Shown here in pieces: positions 54,328 to 62,837 of a stretch of 64,000 nucleotides of DNA. Origin of the DNA: Megaustenia siamemsis (Eukaryota > Mollusca > Gastropoda > Stylommatophora > Ariophantidae). The position numbers and the translations under genes were made by a program. The DNA lies in the NCBI GenBank assembly GCA_032433765.1, contig JAVIAB010000051.1, positions 152,321,276-152,385,275 of the forward strand. Direction: 5' to 3'. The notes below the pieces were generated by a model. It was given only the letters and a program-made list of their open reading frames with translations. It was not told the origin of the DNA and made no database searches. How positions within the stretch are numbered: the first letter of the stretch is position 1; each line of letters begins with the position of its first letter.

Positions 54328-55330
54328 GGAATTATTTAAGACTTTGAAGCCTACATTTTTCCCACCCTTGGCCTTTTGCGTGGCGAGAACCTCTAAAAAC
54401 ATATCTTTATCTAATTTGTTGTGTTGCTTGCTTAACCCCTTACAACTGATTTTATCGTAATCCCCACTACAATGGTACGTCTTACTACATAAGCTAACAA
54501 GAGCTGTCCCTTCGTACTCTAGTTTAAAAAGCCGGGCGTTCGTTTGGTGTACGCTTTAACACCCTTACAGTTTATACAGTCTGTTTTGCTAGTATGTTCA
54601 TCGCAAAACTCGGCAGGAAACCAGTCTTTATATACGCTATTAAACTCAGCCCGCAGACCTGACTTAACTATGTCCTCTAACTTAGGTGCACTTAAAGCCA
54701 AGTATAAACTATCAGTATCTGTTTCACATAACTGAAAGTTGGACCTATCTACAAACTTATCTAGGAAGTCATAATAAAATTCCAACATCCGCATTTTGCG
54801 TACTGGTAGACGAAGAAACCGATTTGTAGGGGTAAATCCCAAACAGTTTTCTTTTTCTCCAGCTCAATTTCAAAAAGATCCTCCCCTATTTCAGTCATCT
54901 TTTAAACCGGGAACTATTAATCATTTTCGATATCTCACCCCCCTGAACGTACGAGACAGCGCTATGATTGGCCTTATTGGTTAGAGTCTTCCCGTAGGCC
55001 GAGTTTCCTAAGAGCTTCATCGTATCGCTTACTATAGATTGACTTTCGTCTAGATCACCAGCCCTCCTAGCGTCAGAAACCATTTCGCCAAACTTTTTAA
55101 ACAACTAGACGGTTGATATTCTATCACTTGATAAATTTTTGTTACCTCCAATCCGTGGTCTAAATACCATTTTAACAGTGGTGTTGCCAACAAAAATTTT
55201 TCCCCGATATAACTACCGATTACGGTGCGACGAGGGGTTGACAACAAGTTATGTTTGAGGGCATATTCACCCATAAACGGGCCAATATCATCAAACGTGA
55301 CGTCAATATTTTTGAAAATTGGAGTCATCT
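54328..55330 (-). pseudogene. family B DNA polymerase C-terminal fragment, left arm (broken)
   Basis: The - strand encodes the catalytic C-terminal part of a family B DNA polymerase. From the N-side it has an FDDIGPFMGEYA stretch (about 55300-55260), motif B KLLGNSAYGK (about 55015) and motif C TDTDSLYLAL (about 54700-54720). Further on are a Cys pair region (DCINCKG) and KRTPG (about 54530). The exonuclease domain and the N-terminal palm are absent. The frame is interrupted by single-base changes near 55104, 54860-54890 and 54530. The first is inside a homopolymer and the last inside a C/G run. The same gene is duplicated in the right arm, where breaks differ. Transcription would run away from the element centre. 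Confidence 0.85.
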
Positions 55331-55379
55331 CACTGAAATGTTCCGGAGTGAGGGTGCCCTGGTAGGAGAGAAGTAATAC

Positions 55380-55640
55380 AGTTGAATAACCTGTTATCGT
55401 TAACCCTTACTATACTTTAAGAGAAAACATTCAATCTTACAGTATAAAATATAGTCTCAATCATCTACAATGAATATAACCTGTTATCGTTAACCCTTAC
55501 TATACTTTAAGAGAAAACATTCAAACTTACAGTATAAAATATAGTCTCAATCATCTACAATGAATATAACCTATTATCGATAAGCGTTAACATACTTAAG
55601 AGAAAACAAGCCAACTTACTGTGCAAAATATAGTCTCCGC
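55380..55640. repeat. about 90-bp tandem triplet in the leader of the left PolB copy
   Basis: Three units built on ATTGAGACTATATTTTATAC and GTTAACGATAACAGGTTATA (read on the - strand). They mirror 60100-60370. Units carry a CTGTAAGTTT-like word resembling a splice donor. Confidence 0.8.
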
Positions 55641-55689
55641 TAGAGTGAACAGTAACTTTCCTTGAATCAACCAAACTTATAACACAAAG

Positions 55690-55870
55690 TCTCGCATGAG
55701 ACTAGTTTAAATATAGCCTGGTAGCAGATTTTAACCAATCAGCGAGTGAGTACGTCAACATCGCTTGATATCGGGATTAACCAATCAGAAAAGAGTATTA
55801 ACATAGGAGGCGGGGCGAAGAAATGGCTGACAGGTGGATTAACCAATCAGAAAAGCGCGTTAGTCGAAGC
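55690..55870. promoter_or_regulatory. promoter-like block, left arm (three CCAAT boxes and a TATA-like box)
   Basis: TTAACCAATCAG occurs three times (about 55733, 55778, 55838), so CCAAT is at a spacing of 45-60 bases. TTTAAATATAGCC at about 55706 is, on the - strand, GGCTATATTTAAA, a TATA-like box followed by the PolB leader. Toward the + side a short ORF starts at 55893. This arrangement looks like a bidirectional promoter. It is inference from motifs only. Confidence 0.5.
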
Positions 55871-55892
55871 GTAGGTAGTAGCTGTCGGGTCA

Positions 55893-56096
55893 GTGGTGGG
55901 GGAAAAAATGCGGGGTGGTGGATTACTTGAACTCATTTTGACCCCTGAGCCAATTCCAGAAGAGTTCTATGACCTCATTTTGACCGCTGAAGGCTTTAAT
56001 ACCAGTGTTTCCCACTTCAACGAACGACATACATCATTAAAGGTGATTACTTCAGCTCTTAGACTTTGGAGTTCCATATCTTTATCACTTGATTGA
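55893..56096 (+). CDS. small ORF facing the centre, left arm, function unknown
   Basis: A 67-codon + frame rich in acidic and hydrophobic residues. It reads LLELILTPEPIPEEFYDLIL and then TAEGFNTSVSHFNERH. The LILTPEPIPEEFYDLILTAE part contains a partial internal repeat (LILT.E / LILTAE). It lies beside the promoter-like block and is divergent from PolB. Some 30 bases after its stop is TTTCAGGTAAGAAAAC, a near-consensus splice donor (about 56124-56139), so this may be part of a spliced transcript. The mirror copy (59640-59850) has lost one T and is frameshifted. I do not recognise the family, and confidence that it is translated is low. Confidence 0.35.
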   Translation: MVGEKMRGGGLLELILTPEPIPEEFYDLILTAEGFNTSVSHFNERHTSLKVITSALRLWSSISLSLD

Positions 56097-56149
56097 ATGA
56101 CAGACAACAGTAAAGATGATCATTTCAGGTAAGAAAACTTAGTTCCAAA

Positions 56150-56480
56150 CCCTAAAATTTTGGTTCATACTCACAAAGTTGAACACAAACTCTACAAATT
56201 TAGGCCCAAAGTTGTAATTGTTAGACCGAAAGTCGTAAATGTTATATGCAAAGTCCAAAAGTTTGTCAAAAAGACAACCTAAACTCAAAATAGTTAGACA
56301 CAAAGCCAACAATTTATAGGCAAAGTCCAAAAAGTTACTCCAAAAGACAACTAATATAATACTTAATCCCAAAATTTCGCCTCATAACCAAAAAGTTGAA
56401 CTCAAAAGCCTAAAAAAATTAGTCCCAAAGTGATACTAGTTCGACACAAAAGTCGTAAATGTTTTATGCAAAGTCCAAAT
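56150..56480. repeat. about 220-bp unit, 1.5 copies, left side
   Basis: GTTGAACWCAAA words at 56172 and 56392 are 220 bases apart. They mirror the longer array at 58440-59580 on the right side. Confidence 0.8.
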
Positions 56481-57092
56481 AGTCAATTTAACATCTAGAC
56501 ATACCCCAAACTTTATATTAAGCATCCCTGTATCAAGAATTTACATAAAAACAACTTTGAAATTACTACCCCAGTACCCATTTTTGGCGGTTACGCCATG
56601 AAATCGGTAAAAAATTGAAATTTAACCTATTGGTATACCTCAAACATAATATTTGACACGCCCATGTATCAAAACCTGAAAAATCAACCAAAAATTAGTA
56701 GTATATAGCCAGTGATTGACCGGGTAGACTCTCATATAAGGAAAAACGGCACCAAAAAATGTGCCTCGATCTGCAGGTAGACTATTTATATAAGAAAAAA
56801 CAACCGGCTGCATAATTTGGCTGCAGATCGAGGTACTTTCACCCGTCCAATCACTGGCTATATACTACTAATTTTGGTTGATTTTTCAGGTAAATTTGAT
56901 ACATGGGCGTGTCAAATATTATGTTTGAGGTATACCAATAGGTTAAATTTCAATTTTTTACCGATTTCATGGGCGTAACCGCCAAAAATGGGTACTGGGG
57001 TAGTAATTTCAAAGTTGTTTTTATGTAAATTCTTGATACAGGGATGCTTAATATAAAGTTTGGGGTGTCTAGATGTTAAATTGACTATTTTT
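56478..57092. repeat. inner inverted repeat, arms about 280-300 bp, loop about 44 bp
   Basis: The arms meet at CCTCGATCTGCAG (56764-56776) and CTGCAGATCGAGG (56821-56833). Paired positions sum to about 113570-113597. Outer words include AGTAGTATATAGCCAGTGAT on the left and ATCACTGGCTATATACTACT on the right. It contains inverted copies of the 136-bp unit. Its centre is about 1.07 kb to the left of the centre of the main arms. Confidence 0.88.
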
Positions 57093-58110
57093 AACAGTTT
57101 CATGGGCGTAACCGCCAAAATGGTTACAGGGGTAGTAATTTCAAACGTTGTTTTATGTAAATTCTTGATACAGGGATGCTTAATATAAAGTTTGGGGTAT
57201 GTCTAGATGTTAAATTGACTATTTTTAACAGTTTCATGGGCGTAACCGCCAAAAATGGTTACAGGGGTAGTAATTTCAAAAGTTGTTTTTATGTAAATTC
57301 TTGATACGGGGATGTTTAATATAAAGTTTGGGGTATGTCTAGATGTTAAATTGACTATTTTTAACAGTTTCATGGGCGTAACCGCCAAAAATGGGTACAG
57401 GAGTAGTAATTTCAAAAGTTGTTTTTATGTAAATTCTTGATACGGGGATGCTTAATATAAAGTTTGGGGTATGTCTAGATGTTAAATTTACTATTTTTAA
57501 CAGTTTCATGGGCGTAACCGCCAAAAATGGGTACAGGGGTAGTAGAATTTCAAAAGTTGTTTTTATGTAAATTTTTGTTATGGGGATGCTTAATATAAAG
57601 TTTGGAGTATGTCTAGATGTTAAATTTACTATTTTTAACAGTTTCATGGGCGTAACCGCCAAAAATGGGTACAGGGGTAGTAATTTCAAACGTTGTTTTT
57701 ATGTAAATTCTTGATACGGAGATGCTTAATATAAAGTTTGGGGTATGTCTATATGTTAAATTTACTATTTTTAACAGTTTCATGGGCGTAGCCGCCAAAA
57801 ATAGGCAAGGGGGGTAACAATCATAAAAGTGACTTTTAAGCGAATTTTTGCTATGGGGGTGTCTAAAATAACATCTGGGTAAGTTTAGAGTGTACATTTA
57901 CTATTTGTAACAGTTTCATGGGCGTCCCCTCATAAAGGGTCAAGGGGCGTAACAACCATAAAAGTGACTTTTAAGTAAATTTTTGTTATGGGAATGTCTA
58001 ATGTAAGTTTGGAGTAACCCTAGAGTGTAAATTTACTATTTCTAACAGTTTCATGGGCGTACCCCTCATAAAGGGTCAAGGGGCGTAACAATCATAAATG
58101 TGGTATTTTA
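56960..58110. repeat. about 136-bp tandem repeat, about 8-9 copies
   Basis: CATGGGCGTAACCGCC-type words at 56968, 57101, 57235, 57371, 57645, 57781 and 57917 set a period of 133-138. Units contain GTAGTAATTTCAAA, GTTGTTTTTATGTAAATTCT and CTTAATATAAAGTTTGGGGT. The last units are diverged (CCCCTCATAAAGGG). - strand frames here (ITTPVPIFGGYAHE) are by-products. Confidence 0.9.
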
Positions 58111-58440
58111 AGTAAAATCTTGTTTTTCTTAGTGGGGTTATGGTAGGAGTGTAACCTACGTGTTTGGTAATACTTTCGTTTAGTAGAGTTATAGCAGGGG
58201 ACATAACTTTCATGCTTTGCAGTACTTTTCTTAGCAGAGTTGTGACAGGGGCGTGAACTTTAAGTTCATTCTTTCAATGTGGTGTTTTAGTGTGTTTGGC
58301 TTTTACTAGAGTTCTATGAATCTTTTCAATAATAATTTAGACACAGTCGCAACTATCATCAAGTGCAACATTTTTTAGTAAATTGTAATTATTTATTAGG
58401 GTTTTCTCAGCTGTATTAAAGACTTTGGTTGATAAGTGGA
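58111..58440. other. single-copy spacer within the element
   Basis: TA-rich spacer with no symmetric partner and no gene seen. Confidence 0.5.
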
Positions 58441-59580
58441 CACTTTTTTAGGGTTTTGAGTTCAACTTTTTGGTTATGAAACGAAATTTTGGGGTTAAGT
58501 GCTAGATTAGTTGTTTTTTGGAGTAACTTTTTGGACTTTGCATATAAATTGTTGGGCTTTGTGTCTAACTATTTTGAGTTAAGGTTGTCTTTTTGACAAA
58601 CTTTTGGACTTTGAATATAACTATTTGGTCTTTCGTGCCTAACTATTTTGATTTTGGGTTTAAATTTTGTAGGGTTTTGAGTTCAACTTTTTGGTTACGC
58701 AACGAAATTTTTGTGTAATGGTGTTACATTAGTTGTCTTTTGGAGTAACCTTTTGGACTTTGCATATACTTTTTTGACCTTTCGTGTCTAACTATTTTGA
58801 GTTTAGGTTGTCTTTTTTGACAAACTTTTGGACTTTGCATAAAACATTTACGACTTTTGTGTCGAACTAGTATCACTTTGGGACTAAATTTTTTAGGCTT
58901 TTGAGTTCAACTTTTTGGTTATGAGATGAGATTTTGGGATTAAGAGTTACATTAGTTGTCTTTTGGCGTAACTTTTTGGACTTTACATATAAATTTTGAG
59001 CTTTGCATCTAACTATTCTGAGTTTGGGTGTCTTTTTGACAAACTTTTGGACTTTGCATAAAACATTTACGACTTTTGTGTCGAACTAGTATCACTTTGG
59101 GACTAATTTTTTTTAGGCTTTTGAGTTCAACTTTTTGGTTATGAGATGAAATTTTGGGATTAAGAGTTACATTAGTTATCTTTTGGAGTAACTTTTTGGA
59201 CTTTACCTATAAATTGTTGGGTTTTGTGTCTAATTTTTGAGTTTAGGTTGTCTTTTTGACAAACTTTGGCTTTGAACATAACATTTACGCCTTTTTGTGA
59301 ACTAGTACCACTTTGGGACTAAGTTTTTAGGGTTTTGAGTTCAACTTTTTGGTTATGAGACGAAATTTTGGGATTAAGTATTATATTATTGTCTTTTGGA
59401 GTAACTTTTTGGACTTTGCCTATAAATTGTTGGGCTTTGTGTCTAACTATTTTGAGTTTAGGTTGTCTTTTTGACAAACTTTTGGACTTTGCATATAACA
59501 TTTACGACTTTCGTGTCTAACAATTACAACTTTGAGCCTAAATTTGTAGAGTTTGTGTTCAACTTTGTGAGTATGAACCA
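58440..59580. repeat. about 220-bp tandem repeat, about 5 copies, right side
   Basis: GAGTTCAACTTTTTGGTTAT at 58458, 58679, 58903, 59123 and 59337 gives spacings of 214-224 bases. Subwords TTTTTGGACTTTGCATATAA and TTGTCTTTTTGACAAAC recur inside each unit. The - strand frame at 59319-59501 is a by-product. Confidence 0.92.
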
Positions 59581-59639
59581 AAATTTTAGGGTTTGGAACT
59601 AAGTTTTCTTACCTGAAATGATCATCTTTACTGTTGTCT

Positions 59640-59850
59640 GTCATTCAATCAAGTGATAAAGATATGGAACTCCAAAGTCTAAGAGCTGAAGTAATCACCT
59701 TTAATGATGTATGTCGTTCGTTGAAGTGGGAAACACTGGTATTAAGCCTTCAGCGGTCAAAATGAGGTCATAGAACTCTTCTGGAATTGGCTCAGGGGTC
59801 AAAATGAGTTCAAGTAATCCACCACCCCGCATATTTTCCCCCACCACTGA
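59640..59850 (-). pseudogene. small ORF of the right arm, frameshifted
   Basis: Mirror of 55893-56096. One T is lost in the GGCTTTAATACC word (here GGCTTAATACC, near 59745), breaking the frame. The preceding GTAAGA donor word is present in reverse at about 59605-59615. Confidence 0.45.
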
Positions 59851-59884
59851 CCCGACAGCTACTACCTACGCTTCGGCTAACGCG

Positions 59885-60045
59885 CTTTTCTGATTGGTTA
59901 ATCCACCTGTCAGCCATTTCTTCGCCCCGCCTCCTATGTTAATACTCTTTTCTGATTGGTTAATCCCGATATCAAGCGATGTTGACGTACTCACTCGCTG
60001 TTTGGTTAAAATCTGCTACCAGGCTATATTTAAACTAGTCTCATG
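59885..60045. promoter_or_regulatory. promoter-like block, right arm
   Basis: Mirror of the left block on the + strand: CTGATTGGTTAATCC at about 59890 and 59952. A third copy (TGTTTGGTTAAA at about 60000) has lost the CCAAT match. CAGGCTATATTTAAAC follows at about 60020-60035. Downstream are the 90-bp triplet and then PolB. Inference from motifs only. Confidence 0.5.
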
Positions 60046-60099
60046 CGAGACTTTGTGTTATAAGTTTGGTTGATTCAAGGAAAGTTACTGTTCACTCTA

Positions 60100-60370
60100 G
60101 CGGAGACTATATTTTGCACAGTAAGTTGGCTTGTTTTCTCTTAAAGTATGTTAACGCTTATCGATAATAGGTTATATTCATTGTAGATGATTGAGACTAT
60201 ATTTTATACTGTAAGTTTGAATGTTTTCTTAAAGTATAGTAAGGGTTAACGATAACAGGTTATATTCATTGTAGATGATTGAGACTATATTTTATACTGT
60301 AAGATTGAATGGTTTCTCTTAAAGTATAGTAAGGGTTAACGATAACAGGTTATTCAACTGTATTACTTCT
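60100..60370. repeat. about 90-bp tandem triplet, right arm leader
   Basis: GAGACTATATTTT at 60103, 60193 and 60281 (spacing 90 and 88). Each unit is followed by an ACTGTAAGWTTG or CAGTAAGTTGG word. TTCTCTCCTACCAG at about 60367-60380 looks like a splice acceptor just before the PolB segment. Confidence 0.82.
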
Positions 60371-60408
60371 CTCCTACCAGGGCACCCTCACTCCGGAACA
60401 TTTCAGTG

Positions 60409-61411
60409 AGATGACTCCAATTTTCAAAAATATTGACGTCACGTTTGATGATATTGGCCCGTTTATGGGTGAATATGCCTCAAACATAACTTGTTGTCAA
60501 CCCCTCGTCGCACCGTAATCGGTAGTAGTATATCGGGGAAAAATTTTTGTTGGCAACACCACTGTTAAAATGGTATTTAGACCACGGATTGGAGGTAACA
60601 AAAATTTATCAAGTGATAGAATATCAACCGTCTAGTTGTTTTAAAAAGTTTGGCGAAATGGTTTTGACGCTAGGAGGGCTGGTGATCTAGACGAAAGTCA
60701 ATCTATAGTAAGCGATACGATGAAGCTCTTAGGAAACTCGGCCTACGGGAAGACTCTAACCAATAAGGCCAATCATAGCGCTGTCTCGTACGTTCAGGGG
60801 GGTGAGATATCGAAAATGATTAATAGTTCCCGGTTTAAAAAGATGACTGAAATAGGGGAGGATCTTTTTGAAATTGAGCTGGAGAAAAAGAAAAACTTTG
60901 GGATTTACCCCTACAAATCGGTTTCTTCGTCTACCAGTACGCAAAATTGCGGATGTTGGAATTTTATTATGACTTCCTAGATAAGTTTGTAGATAGGTCC
61001 AACTTTCAGTTATGTGAAACAGATACTGATAGTTTATACTTGGCTTTAAGTGCACCTAAGTTAGAGGACATAGTTAAGTCAGGTCTGCGGGCTGAGTTAA
61101 TAGCGTATATAAAGGACTGGTTTCCTGCCGAGTTTTGCGATGAACATACTAGCAAAACAGACTGTATAAACTGTAAGGGTGTTAAAGCGTACACCAAACG
61201 AACGCCCGGGCTTTTTAAACTAGAGTACGAAGGGACAGCTCTTGTTAGCTTATGTAGTAAGACGTACCATTGTAGTGGGGATTACGATAAAATCAGTTGT
61301 AAGGGGTTAAGCAAGCAACACAACAAATTAGATAAAGATATGTTTTTAGAGGTTCTCGCCACGCAAAAGGCCAAGGGTTGGAAAAATGTAGGGCTTCAAA
61401 GTCTTAAATAA
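60409..61411 (+). pseudogene. family B DNA polymerase C-terminal fragment, right arm (broken)
   Basis: Mirror copy of the left-arm gene. Motif B KLLGNSAYGK is at about 60723-60752, motif C TDTDSLYLAL at about 61021-61050, and the DCINCKG region at about 61160-61180. The frame then runs open through KRTPGLF, SLCSKTYHCSGDYD and CKGLSKQHNKLDKD to a stop at 61411. Breaks differ from the left copy: small indels near 60490, 60530, 60640, 60663 and 60890-60950, while the tail broken at 54530 on the left is intact here. The N-terminal exonuclease half is missing. The conserved CSKTY and cysteine pattern is typical of polymerase genes of Polinton/adintovirus-like elements in invertebrates. That placement is from memory of the family and unverified. 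Confidence 0.86.
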
Positions 61412-61699
61412 TTCCATATTTTCCTACAGTCAAACAAGAAATGCTCTTTCCTATTTCTATATAAAAGAAAGGTAGCTGATGATAACGTCTCGACTACGCC
61501 TCTAGCTATTTAACTCTTTACATACCAGCTTAGACTAACCAGCAATCTCTAACAGTTTCACCCCTATGATTCATTTATGACATAGAGCTAAGCAGACACC
61601 CAACTACATAGCTATAAATAATTGTTATCCTTGATACTAAACTCAATGTACTGAATATGTTTGTAAATGTTATATAATATATCCACTGTATGTTATAAA

Positions 61700-61738
61700 C
61701 CTATTGAGATAATAAAAGAATAAAATATATTTTGTCTT
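61700..61738 (+). terminator. polyadenylation-signal-like words at the outer edge of the right arm
   Basis: GAGATAATAAAAGAATAAAA lies just before the gap and contains AATAAA. The mirrored words lie at 54008-54040. This is consistent with a 3' end for the outward PolB transcript. Confidence 0.45.
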
Positions 61739-61838
61739 NNNNNNNNNNNNNNNNNNNNNNNNNNNNNNNNNNNNNNNNNNNNNNNNNNNNNNNNNNNNNN
61801 NNNNNNNNNNNNNNNNNNNNNNNNNNNNNNNNNNNNNN
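61739..61838. other. assembly gap, 100 N
   Basis: Exactly 100 Ns, the usual filler length for a scaffold gap of unknown size. It begins where the right arm of the inverted repeat should end. Confidence 1.
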
Positions 61839-62154
61839 CATGACCGGAAATTTTGATTTCAAGTTTGGTGCAATAAAAGTCTCATTTAAGCTGTAGAAAT
61901 AACGCTCTTGAATATTTCCTTCTCCTGCGGTGAAGAAAGTTCCTTCGCTACTTCTTCCTGCTCCATGTCATGATCTAGGTCATGGCTAAGCTCAATGGAA
62001 CTTTGAGTTTTCCTGTTCTAAAGTGTTAACATCAGAATGTCTCTATAAAGAGATTACAATATAAATACATGTGAGAGCCCCTCTAATAGTGAGCCCCTAA
62101 GCTGTAGCTTATTTAGCCTAAGTCTAGATCCGGTCCTGCTCCCTGTGTGTTTTA
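61839..62154. other. no recognisable feature
   Basis: Unique sequence after the gap. Confidence 0.4.
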
Positions 62155-62493
62155 ATGTTCTACACACTTGCTTGTAATTTTGATACAGCGAACATCAAAA
62201 TGAAACGAGAACAACGTAAAATAGACAAAAAGTTGTCAGACACCAAGTGGAAGAAAGCTGAATGTCTGGAACTGTATGTTAGTCGGGATGGATCGAGTAA
62301 TGTACGAAATCGGAGGCAAGGGGCAGACACCGAGCTCAATTTTACTAGAAAAAGTCCGAATTCTGATTGTACTAGTAGAGAGGCGAATGAATACGGAGGT
62401 TCTGCTGTAATTCATAATTGTCTTGGCACATTAAGAGCAGAGAAGGGTAAAAAGGTAGCGGAATGTGAGCAAGTAGATAATGAACGCTCATAA
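62155..62493 (+). CDS. hypothetical ORF or exon, function unknown
   Basis: A 112-codon + frame of highly charged, Lys/Glu/Asn/Arg-rich composition. It includes KMKREQRKIDKKLSDTKWKK and later GTLRAEKGKKVAECEQ, followed by a stop at 62491-62493. It is not repeat-derived and is the only frame here that looks host-like. TTTTGATACAG at about 62177-62187 could be a splice acceptor, in which case the coding part would begin near 62188 as a 3' terminal exon and the ATG at 62155 would be fortuitous. AATAAA follows at 62602-62607. I recognise no domain. It may equally be a chance frame. Confidence 0.28.
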   Translation: MFYTLACNFDTANIKMKREQRKIDKKLSDTKWKKAECLELYVSRDGSSNVRNRRQGADTELNFTRKSPNSDCTSREANEYGGSAVIHNCLGTLRAEKGKKVAECEQVDNERS

Positions 62494-62837
62494 ACAACTG
62501 TAAATAGAGTCATTCAGTGCTACAGACTAGAGCACAAAGATAACTGCCATCTGCTTGACAAGCTAGGAGAGGCTGTTTACGCCAAGTTTATAGCAAGATA
62601 AAATAAAGATGATACATGAATCTACAAACTTTGCTTTTCTGGACCACTGTGCATATGTTGGCTACATAATGAAACTATGAAATATCAATTACATGATTGC
62701 TTTATATTTGGCCAGTTAAAAAATATATATTGGCCTGATAGCTCAACATTAGATGTTTAGCTTATAATGCAAGAAGAACTTAAGTCAGCTTATCCCAACA
62801 TATTTCTTATGCTGTAAGAGCAACAGTTCCATCGTGA
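62494..62837. other. unique sequence with AATAAA (62602) and a weak tRNA-like word
   Basis: AATAAA at 62602-62607 could serve the preceding ORF. At about 62735-62840, GGCCTGATAGCTCAACATTA resembles a polymerase III A-box, but no good B-box follows. See rejected items. Confidence 0.4.

Larger units (their letters stand above)
53998..61738. mobile_element. large inverted-repeat (foldback-like) element carrying two PolB fragments, right edge in the gap
   Basis: Left and right parts are reverse complements about a centre near 57869: positions that pair sum to about 115737-115741 along the arms. Examples are 53998 with 61738, 55328 with 60411, and 56101 with 59640. Arms reach about 56480 on the left and 59250 on the right, roughly 2.5 kb each, with scattered single-base changes and indels. 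Between them lie a second inverted repeat (56478-57092) and two tandem arrays. Each arm, from the centre outward, has repeat DNA, a short ORF facing inward, a promoter-like block, a 90-base tandem triplet, a PolB pseudogene facing outward, and a 3' flank with AATAAA. Target-site duplication cannot be judged because the right end is in Ns. Family B polymerase motifs suggest descent from a Polinton/adintovirus-like element, but no integrase, ATPase or capsid gene is present. Confidence 0.8.

Noticed and set aside
56960..57900. - strand frames with repeated ITTPVPIFGGYAHE
   Set aside because: They are by-products of the 136-bp tandem repeat and change frame between units.
53998..61738. A complete Polinton/Maverick or endogenous virus
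   Set aside because: Only the polymerase C-terminal part is visible, twice and broken; no integrase, ATPase, protease or capsid gene was found in any frame.
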